A DNA stretch of 64,000 nt from an uncultured Megasphaera sp. (GTDB taxonomy: Bacteria > Bacillota > Negativicutes > Veillonellales > Megasphaeraceae), in contig USGG01000002.1 in NCBI GenBank assembly GCA_900554215.1, forward strand, positions 1 through 64,000, written 5' to 3'. Both the position numbers and the translations under genes were made by a program. This document shows positions 1-8,260 of the stretch, piece by piece. Below the pieces are notes generated by a model that saw only the letters and a list, made by a program, of their open reading frames with translations, did no database searches and had not been told where the DNA came from. Position 1 is the first letter of the stretch; every line of letters begins with the position of its first letter.

Positions 1-525
1 CAGCCCCAGCAGCAAGGGCAGGAGGACCATCTGGGCGATGGAAATCATCATGGCCGTAAAGGACACTTCGATCCACGAGCCGGCCAGAAGCCAGGTCAGG
101 GTAGGCGTGACGACCGGCGCCAGGAGGGTCGTCGCCATGGTCATGGAAACGGACAGGGCTACGTCGCCCTTGGCCAGGTAGGAAATGACGTTGGACGCCG
201 TGCCGCCCGGACAGGTTCCCACTAGGACGACGCCGATAGCCAGCTCCGGCGGCAGGGCAAAGAGCCAGACCAGAAACCAGGCCGCCAGGGGCATGATGAG
301 AAACTGGGCCACGACGCCCAGCAGGACCTCCCAGGGCCGCTGCAGAACCCGCTTAAAATCCTGAAAGGTGAGAGTCATGCCCATGCCGAACATGACGACA
401 CCCAGCAGCCAGCCCACGTAGGGGCCGACCCAGGTCAGGGTCTGAGGCCGCACGGCCCCGACGACGCCTATGAGAAGGACGAAGAGAGCCATGTTGTTCA
501 CTAAAAAGCCGCAACATTTTTTCAA
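1..525 (-). CDS. Bile acid:sodium symporter (BASS) family transporter, 3' part outside window
   Basis: Partial gene; the first 175 codons are present and the rest lies left of the window. The start is a TTG at 523-525 behind a TAGGAGG ribosome binding site; no ATG is well placed. The protein has a short hydrophobic N-terminus, then MGMTLTFQDF and VGTCPGGTASNVISYL, hallmark segments of the BASS fold (sodium-coupled uptake of organic anions such as bile acids, pantoate or keto acids). Substrate cannot be told from the sequence. Its mRNA leader carries an intrinsic terminator directly before the ribosome binding site (557-592), so expression is probably set by attenuation. Confidence 0.85.
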   Translation of the reverse strand, partial: MKKCCGFLVNNMALFVLLIGVVGAVRPQTLTWVGPYVGWLLGVVMFGMGMTLTFQDFKRVLQRPWEVLLGVVAQFLIMPLAAWFLVWLFALPPELAIGVVLVGTCPGGTASNVISYLAKGDVALSVSMTMATTLLAPVVTPTLTWLLAGSWIEVSFTAMMISIAQMVLLPLLLGL

Positions 526-554
526 GGTATCAACCTCCTAATAAAATAGTTGGG

Positions 555-720
555 GCAAAAGAAAAACGCCTTCCGGCGTAGACCGAAAGGCGCACATACA
601 CAAGTGCTGCAACCAGCGCGCAGAGACACGAACGCAGCCATCCCCTGCATGCCTGATTATGATGAGTGACCCTTTCTGTCTCGGTCCGTTACGATCCAAG
701 CAGATGCACGTACATCGCGC
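555..720 (-). promoter_or_regulatory. 5' leader of the BASS gene with intrinsic terminator (candidate riboswitch)
   Basis: Read on the minus strand, about 160 nt of leader end in a 10-bp stem (CGCCTTTCGG / CCGGAAGGCG, loop of 6) followed by TTTTTCTTTT, only about 25 nt before the ribosome binding site. A terminator placed here must be regulated for the gene to be expressed. The upstream part is GC-rich and can fold, but I could not match it to a riboswitch class or to the T-box core (no TGGNACCGCG). Confidence 0.55.
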
Positions 721-919
721 AAATATAATTATCCGAAAAAGTATAACTCACAAAGGTGATGTCATCTTTTGCCTTGCCCGTATCTTACCACATCGGGCTG
801 AAAGAAACAAGAGCAAAATTTCACAAACTTTTCCCCAAAGCGAAAAGAGCAACGCCTCTTCGCTGGCCATACCGCAGCGGCATATACAACAATACGTGTT
901 GCATCATCAAAAAAACGAA

Positions 920-949
920 TTGACAAGATTGTCCCCATGCTGTTAAAAT
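920..949 (+). promoter_or_regulatory. Candidate promoter for uppP
   Basis: TTGACA at 920-925 and TAAAAT at 944-949, spacer 18. A second, weaker TTGACA lies at 973-978. The 593-1139 interval otherwise holds only the divergent BASS leader and a roughly 170-nt untranslated leader for uppP; no convincing gene was found in it. Confidence 0.6.
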
Positions 950-1139
950 AAACTATTATTTGCCGCAGCAAGTTGACATGTATTACCACTACCGGCGGTA
1001 AAATAGTCCTTACCTGTATGCATATATATCGTATAAATTAAACGCCGGCGCGCGATGATTCCGCGGGCCGTTCTCACTGCCAGGGCAGGGGACGGGCCAT
1101 TTTCGCCGCCGTCAGAGTTCACAAAAGAGGAGACTCCAT

Positions 1140-1964
1140 ATGCTTATTGAAATCGCAAAAGCCGTATTGTTCGGCATCGTCCAGGGCATTACGGAATGGC
1201 TGCCCATCAGCAGCACGGGCCATATGATCCTGCTGAACGAGTTCGTGACGATGAACATGTCGGAAAAATTCATGGAAATGTTTTTCGTCGTCGTCCAGCT
1301 CGGCGCCATATTGGCAGTGCTCGTCCTGTTCGGCGACAAGCTCCTGCCCTTTTCCCTCCGCGGCGGCTTCCGCCTCAAGGCTGAAGCCCTGGCCCTATGG
1401 CCGAAGATCGTCGCAGCCAGCATTCCCGCCGGCGTCGTCGGCCTGCTGTGGGGCAACGAGCTGAACTCCCTGTTTTTTACCTATCCCGTAGTCATCGTCA
1501 TGCTGGCCTTGTTCGGCGTCCTGTTTATCGTCGTGGAAAACAGGAACAAGGGAAAAGAGCCGGTTATCAAAACAACGGCTGACCTGACCTACAAGGCCGC
1601 CCTGTGGATCGGCTTTTTCCAGCTCATCGCCGCCGTATTTCCCGGGACGTCCCGTTCGGGCTCGACGATTATCGGCGCCCTTATGATCGGCGTATCCCGC
1701 GTCGCCGCGGCGGAATTCACCTTCCTGCTGGCCGTGCCGATTATGATAGGGGCCAGCGCCGTCAAGCTGCTGGACTTCGGCCTCCATTTTACGGCTACAG
1801 AGGGAGCCGTCCTCCTGACCGGCATGATCGTAGCCTTCATCGTATCCGTGCTGGCCATCCGCTTCCTCATGTCCTTCATCAAGACCAACGACTTCAAGGT
1901 CTTCGGCTGGTACCGGATTATCCTGGCCGCCGTAGCCTCCTTATATTTCTTTATACTCCAATAA
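1140..1964 (+). CDS. uppP: Undecaprenyl-diphosphatase
   Basis: Integral membrane enzyme that dephosphorylates undecaprenyl diphosphate, recycling the lipid carrier for peptidoglycan; also linked to bacitracin resistance. 274 aa, the usual UppP/BacA length. The two family signatures are present: GITEWLPISSTGHM near residue 17 and PGTSRSGSTI near residue 167, which form the active site. Many hydrophobic segments follow. The ATG has an AGAGGAG ribosome binding site. It is transcribed alone and followed by a strong terminator at 1970. Confidence 0.97.
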   Translation: MLIEIAKAVLFGIVQGITEWLPISSTGHMILLNEFVTMNMSEKFMEMFFVVVQLGAILAVLVLFGDKLLPFSLRGGFRLKAEALALWPKIVAASIPAGVVGLLWGNELNSLFFTYPVVIVMLALFGVLFIVVENRNKGKEPVIKTTADLTYKAALWIGFFQLIAAVFPGTSRSGSTIIGALMIGVSRVAAAEFTFLLAVPIMIGASAVKLLDFGLHFTATEGAVLLTGMIVAFIVSVLAIRFLMSFIKTNDFKVFGWYRIILAAVASLYFFILQ

Positions 1965-1969
1965 CGAGC

Positions 1970-2010
1970 CCGGGCTCCTGCAAGTATTTCCGCAGGGGCC
2001 CGGTTTTATT
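1970..2010 (+). terminator. Intrinsic terminator after uppP
   Basis: CCGGGCTCCTGC (1970-1981) pairs with GCAGGGGCCCGG (1992-2003) as a 12-bp stem with one G-U pair, followed by TTTTATT. Confidence 0.9.
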
Positions 2011-2170
2011 TGCCGCGAAAATAGATTTATTTATTCAAGTATCGGCTGGCCTTTTTAGACAAACGTTTAACTTTTTTATAAAAAATATTAAATATTGATA
2101 CAAAGGGCCCAGGCTATGTAAAAATTACTGGAAAACTGCGGATATTTTCTTCTTTTTTCAATAAATTACC

Positions 2171-2199
2171 TTGTATTTTTCTCTGATTTGGAATACAAT
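2171..2199 (+). promoter_or_regulatory. Candidate promoter for the sodium:solute symporter
   Basis: TTGTAT (2171-2176), 17-nt spacer, TACAAT (2194-2199). Transcription would start near 2206, so translation cannot begin at 2171 and the 2282 start is favoured. The rest of 2011-2281 is AT-rich with no other feature. Confidence 0.55.
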
Positions 2200-2281
2200 A
2201 ATAACATCTTATGTTACTGTTGTTGCGCTGTACGGAACTACGGTTGCGATAAACAGCTTTGATAAAGGGGATGAATGGAAG

Positions 2282-3754
2282 ATGTCTATTCAGTTGTGTA
2301 TTGTCATTTTATATATCGTCTTATTATTTGCTATTTCATTTTACGTCAAGCGGCGGGCCAGCAAAAACCCGACGGAATACTTGTTTGCCGGACGGCGGTT
2401 CTCTACGGGCCTCGTCGCCGTCAGCATTACGGGCATGGCCGTCGGCGCCGCGTCTACAGTCGGCGTGGCTGAAAGCGCCACGACCATCGGCCTGGCCGCC
2501 GGCTGGTATAACGCCGCCTGGGCCATCGGCGCCGTCATCATGGGCTTCGTCGCCGCCGGCAAGTACAGGGCCCTGAATTGCACGACCATTCCCGAGCTCT
2601 TTGAACGCAGCTACGACAAAAAAGCGCGGGTCATCAGCGTCATCGGCTTATCTCTCATCATGATCTGCATTACGTCTCTGCAGTACGTCGCCGGCGGGTC
2701 TATCCTGCACGCCCTCATGCCTGATATCTTTTCCATGCGCGCCGGCATGATTACCAGCGCCGCCGTCTTCATCGGCATTACGGCTATCGGCGGCCTCTGG
2801 TCGTCGGGCCTGTCCAATATCCTGAGCGTTACGGTCATTTACCTCGGCATTATCTATTCTATGGTACGCATCCTCATCCGCGACGGCGGCATCAGCGGCA
2901 TCAACGCCGCCTTGCCCCAGGCTGATTTCGGCTGGTTTACTCCCATGGGGGGCCTGTCCTTCGCCGTCCTCATCGGCTGGATCATCGTCATGACGACCCA
3001 GGCCATTACGGCCCAGGGCCCCGTACAGATCGCCTGCGGCGCGAAAGACGTCAACGCCGCCCGCAAAGGCTATATCTTAGGCGGCCTCCTGATCTTCCCT
3101 GTCGGCTTCCTCTGCGCCGTACTGGGGCTGGCGGCCAAAGCCCAGTTCCCCGAACTGAACCCGACCATGGCCCTGCCGCAGATCATCATGAGCCTCGACC
3201 CCTTCTCGTCGGGCATGACCCTGGCAGCGCTCTGGGCAGCCGACGTATCGACGGCCTGCACGATTCTCCTCGGAGCCGGCACCCTCGTCGCCCAGGATAT
3301 TTTCAAGCGCTTCTTCAAGCCCGATATTTCCCAGGCCAATTACGTCAAGGCCAACCGGCTGATTATCCTGATTATCGGCTTAGGCACGCTGTGGCTGGCC
3401 TTTAACGCCGTCGGCATCGTCAAGGTCATGCTCATCGGCCTGAGCCTGACGACGGCCTTCACGCTGGTCTTCCTGTGCACCATGTTCTGCCCGTCCCTGT
3501 GCCGCAAAAACACGGCCTTCTGGACGACCCTCGTCGGCATCGCCGGACTCGTGGCCTGGCAGCTGTTCCCGGAAGTCCGCGTGCTGCCGCACGTCATCTA
3601 CTTCGAATGGCTCATCTGCATTATCACGCTCCTCATCGTCCGCGTCGTCGACAAGACGCCGATTACGCTGCCTACAGTCAAGGCAGAATACGCCGAAGAA
3701 CCGGAGCAGGTACAGCAAGTGCTCCATTCGGGCTCAGTAAAAACAGCAAACTAA
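2282..3754 (+). CDS. Sodium:solute symporter (SSS) family transporter
   Basis: About 490 aa, a polytopic membrane protein of the LeuT-fold SSS family (PutP/PanF-like), importing an organic solute with sodium. Visible family features: the N-terminal FAGRR after TM1, a glycine/alanine-rich TM2 (GMAVGAASTVGVAESA), NCTTIPELFERSY, and the WAADVSTACTILLGAGTLVAQDIF segment typical of TM8-9. The frame is open upstream to 2171, but the promoter and an AAAGGGG at 2264-2270 support ATG 2282. It stands alone, closed by the terminator at 3772. Substrate not assignable. Confidence 0.9.
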   Translation: MSIQLCIVILYIVLLFAISFYVKRRASKNPTEYLFAGRRFSTGLVAVSITGMAVGAASTVGVAESATTIGLAAGWYNAAWAIGAVIMGFVAAGKYRALNCTTIPELFERSYDKKARVISVIGLSLIMICITSLQYVAGGSILHALMPDIFSMRAGMITSAAVFIGITAIGGLWSSGLSNILSVTVIYLGIIYSMVRILIRDGGISGINAALPQADFGWFTPMGGLSFAVLIGWIIVMTTQAITAQGPVQIACGAKDVNAARKGYILGGLLIFPVGFLCAVLGLAAKAQFPELNPTMALPQIIMSLDPFSSGMTLAALWAADVSTACTILLGAGTLVAQDIFKRFFKPDISQANYVKANRLIILIIGLGTLWLAFNAVGIVKVMLIGLSLTTAFTLVFLCTMFCPSLCRKNTAFWTTLVGIAGLVAWQLFPEVRVLPHVIYFEWLICIITLLIVRVVDKTPITLPTVKAEYAEEPEQVQQVLHSGSVKTAN

Positions 3755-3771
3755 CGGCATACGATTCATAC

Positions 3772-3805
3772 AAGCAGTCAGGCCTGCGGGTCCGGCTGCT
3801 TTTTT
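3772..3805 (+). terminator. Intrinsic terminator after the SSS gene
   Basis: AAGCAGTC (3772-3779) pairs with GGCTGCTT (3794-3801), followed by a T run to 3805. Confidence 0.75.
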
Positions 3806-3827
3806 ACTGCCGGAGCCGTCCTGAATC

Positions 3828-3856
3828 TTGACCGGTGAAAAAATATACGATATAGT
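3828..3856 (+). promoter_or_regulatory. Promoter of the MATE gene
   Basis: TTGACC (3828-3833), exactly 17 nt, TATAGT (3851-3856). Places the 5' end of the mRNA near 3862, at the first base of the candidate riboswitch. Confidence 0.8.
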
Positions 3857-3861
3857 AAACG

Positions 3862-3910
3862 TACGGGTGAGCACCTACCGACAGTCAGGCTGAAAAGTCT
3901 GGCTGTTTTT
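3862..3910 (+). promoter_or_regulatory. Candidate guanidine-IV (mepA motif) riboswitch with terminator
   Basis: The leader is only about 70 nt. It starts with GTACGGGTGAGCACCTACCG, a small imperfect hairpin, then an 11-bp terminator hairpin ACAGTCAGGCT / AGTCTGGCTGT with GAAA loop and TTTTT (3881-3910), then the ribosome binding site. Two tandem hairpins, the second a terminator, upstream of a MATE exporter is the described architecture of the guanidine-IV riboswitch. I judge the class from memory of this architecture and the ACGGGTGAG/CCTACC segments; a covariance search would settle it. Confidence 0.6.
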
Positions 3911-3934
3911 CTATATCAGAGGGGAGTCGGAACT

Positions 3935-5257
3935 ATGACCCTGTATTCCAAAGATCATCCTGCCGCCGTCCTGCTCGTCTTCAGCCTGCCCTTAATCCTG
4001 AGCGGGATGCTGCAGCAGCTGTACAGCTGGGCCGACGCCTATATCGTCGGCCACGTCGTCGGCGAAGAGGCCCTGGCCGCCGTCGGCATGACGACGGCTA
4101 TCAGCAATTTGTTTACCATGTCCATGACGGGCTTTACCCTGGGCCTGTCCATCTTAGCCGCCCAGAAATACGGCAAAAAAGAGTACGAGACGCTGCCCCG
4201 CATCTTGTCGGCCTTTCTCGTCCTCCTCGTCCCGGCCTGCGCCCTCTGCGCCGCTGCCGGCTATATCTGGGAGGAAGACCTTCTCGACGCCCTCCGCACG
4301 CCGGCAGACATCGCAGAGTTTACGGGCCAATACCTGCGCGTCATCCTGCTCGGCATGCCCTTTCTGGCCGTCTACAATCTCTATTCGGCCCTGCTGCGGG
4401 CCATCGGCGACAGCCGGACGCCCTTTTTCGCCATCGTCTTGTCGTCTGTCGTCAACGTCGTCCTCGACATCGTCTTCGTCGCCGTCTGCCGCTGGGGCGT
4501 AGGCGGGGCGGCCTGGGCTACGAGCCTGTCGCAGATCGCTATGGCCATTTTCATCGTCTGGTACGCAGAAACGAAGCGGCCCTTGCTGCATCTGTCCCTG
4601 AAAGAAAAGCTCGTACAGCCCCATATCGTCGCCCAGGGATGGCGGTTCGCCCTGCCGCCGGCCGTACAGAGCAGCGTCATGGCCTTGGGAAACATAGCCC
4701 TCCAGCAGTTTATGAACGGCTTCGGCTCCGCTACCGTAGCCGCCGTTACGACGGCTTACCGCATCGACCTCATCATGCTTCTTCCCATCATCAACCTCGG
4801 CTCGGCCGTCTCGACGATGGTCGCCCAGAGCAAGGGGGCCGGCAATTTAGCCAAGGCCCAATCGTTCTGCCGGTACGGCGTCGTCCTGAACGCCATCATC
4901 TCCTTCCTGCTCATGATCGTCATGGCGGCCTTCGGCGGCCGGCTCGTAGCGATGTTCGGCGTCGGAGCCGAAGCGTCGTTCATCGGCAGCGAATTCTTCC
5001 GGCAAATCGCCGTCTATTACCTGTGCTTCGGCATCGCCTCGGCCCTCCGCGGCGCCGTAGAGGGGATGGGGCTGGTCCTGTATTCCAGCATCGTCGGCAT
5101 CGCGTCCCTGCTGGCCCGAATTGCCTTATCCTACGCCCTGGCTCCGTATCTCGGCAACATGGCCATTGCCCACGCCGAAGGGCTGCAGTGGATCGTCATG
5201 CTGGCATGCTACGTCCCGTACTTCTTATGGCAAAAAAAACGGGCCGCCTCGCCGTAA
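3935..5257 (+). CDS. MATE family efflux transporter
   Basis: 440 aa with about 12 predicted membrane segments in two six-helix halves. N-terminal PLILSGMLQQLYSWADAYIVGHVVGEEALAAVG is the canonical first MATE segment, and the second half begins at LPPAVQSSVMALGNIALQQFMNGFG. The family exports cationic compounds in exchange for Na+ or H+. The ATG at 3935 follows AGAGGGGAG. The upstream leader looks like a guanidine-responsive switch, which would make guanidinium or related cations the likely trigger. Its last codons overlap the minus-strand terminator of the next, convergent gene. Confidence 0.93.
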   Translation: MTLYSKDHPAAVLLVFSLPLILSGMLQQLYSWADAYIVGHVVGEEALAAVGMTTAISNLFTMSMTGFTLGLSILAAQKYGKKEYETLPRILSAFLVLLVPACALCAAAGYIWEEDLLDALRTPADIAEFTGQYLRVILLGMPFLAVYNLYSALLRAIGDSRTPFFAIVLSSVVNVVLDIVFVAVCRWGVGGAAWATSLSQIAMAIFIVWYAETKRPLLHLSLKEKLVQPHIVAQGWRFALPPAVQSSVMALGNIALQQFMNGFGSATVAAVTTAYRIDLIMLLPIINLGSAVSTMVAQSKGAGNLAKAQSFCRYGVVLNAIISFLLMIVMAAFGGRLVAMFGVGAEASFIGSEFFRQIAVYYLCFGIASALRGAVEGMGLVLYSSIVGIASLLARIALSYALAPYLGNMAIAHAEGLQWIVMLACYVPYFLWQKKRAASP

Positions 5258-5278
5258 TATACGCGAGTCAGCCCGTTT
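5230..5278 (-). terminator. Terminator of the binding-protein gene, overlapping the MATE stop
   Basis: On the minus strand AAACGGGC pairs with GCCCGTTT (5' arm near 5278, 3' arm near 5238), with an inner CTCGC/GCGAG helix, followed by eight T. It lies inside the last codons of the convergent MATE gene. Confidence 0.7.
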
Positions 5279-5290
5279 GCACAGGTACTA

Positions 5291-6103
5291 TTATTTTAAC
5301 GCTTCTTCAGCCGTAGCCGGCAAATCGGGAGCGTCCGTATTGAACCATTGCTTATACAGCTTCTGGAATTCGCCCGTTTCCTTCAGCTTCGCCAGGGCCG
5401 CGTTGACTTCCTTCTGCAGCTCTGCGTTGTTCTTATTGAGGGCGAAGGCTAAGTATTCCGATTTCGTATCGGGAATGTCGATGATTTCGTACTTGCCCTT
5501 GCCGTCCTGCGCCAGGAAGTAATCGGCTACAGGCTTATCCAGGATGCCGGCCTGGGCGCCGCCGACCTGCAAGTCCATGATGAGCTCGGAGTTGTGGTCG
5601 AACTGCTTGATATTCAGGCCCTTCTGTTCGGCGTAGCCTGCTCCGGTCGTGCCCATCTGTACGGCGACGGTCTTGTCCTGCAAGTCGTCAACAGACGTGA
5701 TGCCGCTGCCGTTGGGAACTAAGATGACCAGCTTCGATTCGTAGAAGGGAGCGGCGAAAAGGACGTTCTTAGCCCGTTCCTGGGTCATGGTCATGCCGGC
5801 GGCGGCAATATCCATATCGCCTTGCTGGATGACCGGAATGATGCCGGAGAAGGGAAGGTTATTGATTTGGACTTCCCGGCCCATTTCCTTGCCGACGGCC
5901 TTAATCAAATCCATTTCAAAGCCCTTGTAATCTTCCGGATTCGCTTCGTCCTTAAACTCGAAGGGCACAAAGGTAGCGTTCGTAGCGACGCGGAGCGGCT
6001 CCTTCTTTTCAGCAGCCGCCTTATCCTGGCCGCCGCAGCCGGCGATCATCGACGCAACCATCATGCCGGCCAAGGCTGTAACAACGTATTTTGTAAATTT
6101 CAT
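5291..6103 (-). CDS. Amino-acid ABC transporter substrate-binding lipoprotein (family 3)
   Basis: About 270 aa. The N-terminus is a lipoprotein signal: KFTKYVVTALAGMMVASMIAGC, where the Cys is lipidated. The mature part is a periplasmic-binding-protein fold of the polar amino acid/glutamine type: LRVATNATFVPFEF, the GFEMDLIKAVGKEMGR lobe, and DIAAAGMTMTQER. AAGGGG touches the first ATG, so the second ATG (6101-6103) eight bases on is preferred. No permease or ATPase lies next to it, so it is an orphan that may serve a transporter coded elsewhere. Confidence 0.9.
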   Translation of the reverse strand: MKFTKYVVTALAGMMVASMIAGCGGQDKAAAEKKEPLRVATNATFVPFEFKDEANPEDYKGFEMDLIKAVGKEMGREVQINNLPFSGIIPVIQQGDMDIAAAGMTMTQERAKNVLFAAPFYESKLVILVPNGSGITSVDDLQDKTVAVQMGTTGAGYAEQKGLNIKQFDHNSELIMDLQVGGAQAGILDKPVADYFLAQDGKGKYEIIDIPDTKSEYLAFALNKNNAELQKEVNAALAKLKETGEFQKLYKQWFNTDAPDLPATAEEALK

Positions 6104-6191
6104 ATCGTTCATCCCCTTAGTAATCTCAAATACATATGAATTAATTAAGCAAAATTATACAACATTTATTAGTAAAAATGCAATACATAAC

Positions 6192-6239
6192 ATAAAAAAA
6201 GTAATTCCCAAATCGCATACTTGGGAATTACCTTTTTAT
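6192..6239. terminator. Bidirectional terminator between ptsI and the binding-protein gene
   Basis: GTAATTCCCAA (6201-6211) and TTGGGAATTAC (6221-6231) form a perfect 11-bp stem; A run before and T run after allow termination on both strands. It ends the leftward fru-pts unit. Confidence 0.9.
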
Positions 6240-6249
6240 TATCTGCAAG

Positions 6250-7881
6250 TTATTTCCTCAAATCAAGGGAGCGTACCTTTTCGCGCAGGGGAAGCACCAG
6301 AGGCGGGCTGACAGATAATTCGTCGACGCCCATGCGCAGGAACGCTTCGGTCAGCGTCAGATCCGCGCCGAGCTCGCCGCAGATACCGACCCAGATGCCG
6401 GCCTTATGGCCGTTTTCGACGGTCTGCTGAATGAGGCGGAGCACCGCCGGATGGTGAGCGTCGAAGAAGGCGTCCAGCTTCGTCTGCTGGCGGTCAATCG
6501 CCAGGGTGTACTGCGTCAGGTCGTTGGAGCCGATGCTGAAGAAGTCTACTTCCTTCGCCAGCTCGTCGCTCATGATAGCCGCCGCCGGCGTTTCTACCAT
6601 GATGCCGACTTCCATGTCCTTATCGTAGGCGACGCCTTCGGCGTCCAGCTCGGCCCGGACGCCGGCCAGGATAGCCTTGCACTGCTTCACTTCGTCTACG
6701 GAGATGATCATGGGGAACATGATGGCAATCTTGCCGAAGGCCGAAGCCCGCAGCAGGGCCCGCAGCTGCGTCTTGAACAGTTCCGGACGGGTCAGGCAGA
6801 TGCGGATGGCCCGCATGCCCATAGCCGGGTTTTCTTCCTTATCCAGCTGGAAGTAGTCGACCTGCTTGTCCGCGCCGATATCGAGGGTACGGATGACGAC
6901 GGTCTTGCCGCCCAGCGCTTCGGCCGTCTTCTTATAGGCTTCAAACTGCTGGTCTTCCGTCGGATAGTCGCTGTTTTCCAGATAGAGGAATTCGCTGCGG
7001 AACAAGCCGATGCCTTCGGCGTCATTGTCGAGGACCTGGGGAATATTGCCGGGGTTGCCGATGTTGGCGAAGATCTTGACGCGGCGGCCGTCTTTCGTTT
7101 CCGACGCCGCGCCCCGCACTTCTTCCAGACGGCGCTTCCGGTCCGCTTCTTCGCGCTGTTTTGCTTCCATGGCCTGCAGCGTTTCTTCATCGGGATTGAT
7201 GTATACCGTGCCGGTCAGGCCGTCTATAATGGCCATCATGCCGTCTACATCCGTATGCAGGGGCGTATCCGTGCTGACGACGGCGGCGATGCCCAGGGTG
7301 CGGGCCAAAATCGCCGTGTGGGAATTCGTGCTGCCTGCCGACGTCACGAAGCCCAGGATCTTGTCCGTGTCGAGCTGCAGCGTTTCGCTGGGAGCCAGGT
7401 CGTCGGCGGCGATGATGACGTGGTCGTATTTGCTGAAATCGACGCCCGGTCCGCCGCACAGCTGCTGTTCCACGCGGCGCGATATGTCGAGGACATCGGC
7501 GGCGCGGGCCTGCATGTAGGCGTCGTCCATAGAGCGGAACATTTCGGCAAACTGCTGGGCCGTCCGGTCGACGGCCGCTTCGGCGTTGAGCATTTCATCG
7601 CGGATCTGCCCTTCGATAGAGTCGATATAATCGTCGTCTTCCAGCATCATCTGGTGTACTTCAAACACGGCGGCCTGTTCTTCGCCTACTTTTTCCAGGG
7701 CTTTTTCATATAAGTCCTTCAGCTGTTCAATGGCTACCTTGCGAGCATCCTGAAAGCGGGCTACTTCGGCTTCGGCATCCTGAATCGGACGCTGGGCCGT
7801 CGAAATCGTGTTGCGGTGGAACAGCGCCAGCGGCCCGATCGTAATGCCGGGAAAGACGCTTTTCCCTTTTAACGTCAGCAT
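6250..7881 (-). CDS. ptsI: PTS enzyme I (phosphoenolpyruvate-protein phosphotransferase)
   Basis: Cytoplasmic first enzyme of the PTS: takes phosphate from PEP onto a His and passes it to HPr. 543 aa, slightly shorter than the usual 570-575. The phospho-His segment is SAGSTNSHTAILART (family: GGRTSHxAIMAR). Further on come NPAMGMRAIR, the PEP-site block GIMVETPAAA, FSIGSNDLTQYTLAIDRQ with its conserved Arg, and the catalytic Cys region VGICGELGAD. It lies 27 nt after ptsH as last gene of the fruR-fruK-fruA-ptsH-ptsI unit. Confidence 0.97.
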   Translation of the reverse strand: MLTLKGKSVFPGITIGPLALFHRNTISTAQRPIQDAEAEVARFQDARKVAIEQLKDLYEKALEKVGEEQAAVFEVHQMMLEDDDYIDSIEGQIRDEMLNAEAAVDRTAQQFAEMFRSMDDAYMQARAADVLDISRRVEQQLCGGPGVDFSKYDHVIIAADDLAPSETLQLDTDKILGFVTSAGSTNSHTAILARTLGIAAVVSTDTPLHTDVDGMMAIIDGLTGTVYINPDEETLQAMEAKQREEADRKRRLEEVRGAASETKDGRRVKIFANIGNPGNIPQVLDNDAEGIGLFRSEFLYLENSDYPTEDQQFEAYKKTAEALGGKTVVIRTLDIGADKQVDYFQLDKEENPAMGMRAIRICLTRPELFKTQLRALLRASAFGKIAIMFPMIISVDEVKQCKAILAGVRAELDAEGVAYDKDMEVGIMVETPAAAIMSDELAKEVDFFSIGSNDLTQYTLAIDRQQTKLDAFFDAHHPAVLRLIQQTVENGHKAGIWVGICGELGADLTLTEAFLRMGVDELSVSPPLVLPLREKVRSLDLRK

Positions 7882-7908
7882 GGATACATCCCCCTTATGT
7901 CGTAGATA

Positions 7909-8166
7909 TTAGAAGTTTTCCTTGAGGAAAGTTTCAACCATCGCGGCGGCTGCTTCTTCGTCGGCGCCTTCTGCCTGGACCGTAACGGTTTCGCCCTGTT
8001 TAACGCCGAGAGCCATAATGGTAAAAATCTTTTTCAAATCGCCCTTGCGGGAGCCCTTGAGCATCGTAATAGCCGATTCATACTTTTTGGCTTCCTTGAC
8101 CAGCAGTCCGGCCGGACGAGCGTGGATACCCATAGGATCGGTGACAGTAAACGTAAATTCTTTCAT
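7909..8166 (-). CDS. ptsH: Phosphocarrier protein HPr
   Basis: 85 aa, normal length. His15 lies in GIHARPAG and accepts phosphate from enzyme I. The segment holding Ser46 in most Firmicutes (LKSIMGVMSLG) reads LKKIFTIMALG here, so residue 46 is Lys and the HprK phosphorylation site is absent. The protein should still carry phosphate for sugar uptake but cannot serve as the P-Ser-HPr corepressor of CcpA. Ribosome binding site AAGGAGG. It follows fruA by 94 nt and precedes ptsI by 27. Confidence 0.96.
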   Translation of the reverse strand: MKEFTFTVTDPMGIHARPAGLLVKEAKKYESAITMLKGSRKGDLKKIFTIMALGVKQGETVTVQAEGADEEAAAAMVETFLKENF

Positions 8167-8260
8167 GTGTAGTTCCTCCTTCGCAGGCGCGTGCGCCCAA
8201 TATATTATGTGAAAATATATTACATACTATAAGTGTATCTGATTTTACAGCCGAATGCAA

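Noticed and set aside
590..720. T-box reading of the BASS leader
   Set aside because: A GGGGATGGCTGCG segment looks T-box-like at first sight, but the invariant TGGNACCGCG core and a recognisable stem I are missing.
659..989. Short open frames in both directions between the BASS gene and uppP
   Set aside because: No ribosome binding site, no recognisable composition, and they overlap the BASS leader and uppP promoter.
6406..7713. 435-codon plus-strand open frame opposite ptsI
   Set aside because: Shadow frame; enzyme I on the other strand has all catalytic motifs.
8197..8222. Second CRP-like site before ptsH
   Set aside because: The TATGTGA/TTACATA palindrome has a 7-nt centre and a mismatched arm, so it does not fit TGTGA-N6-TCACA.
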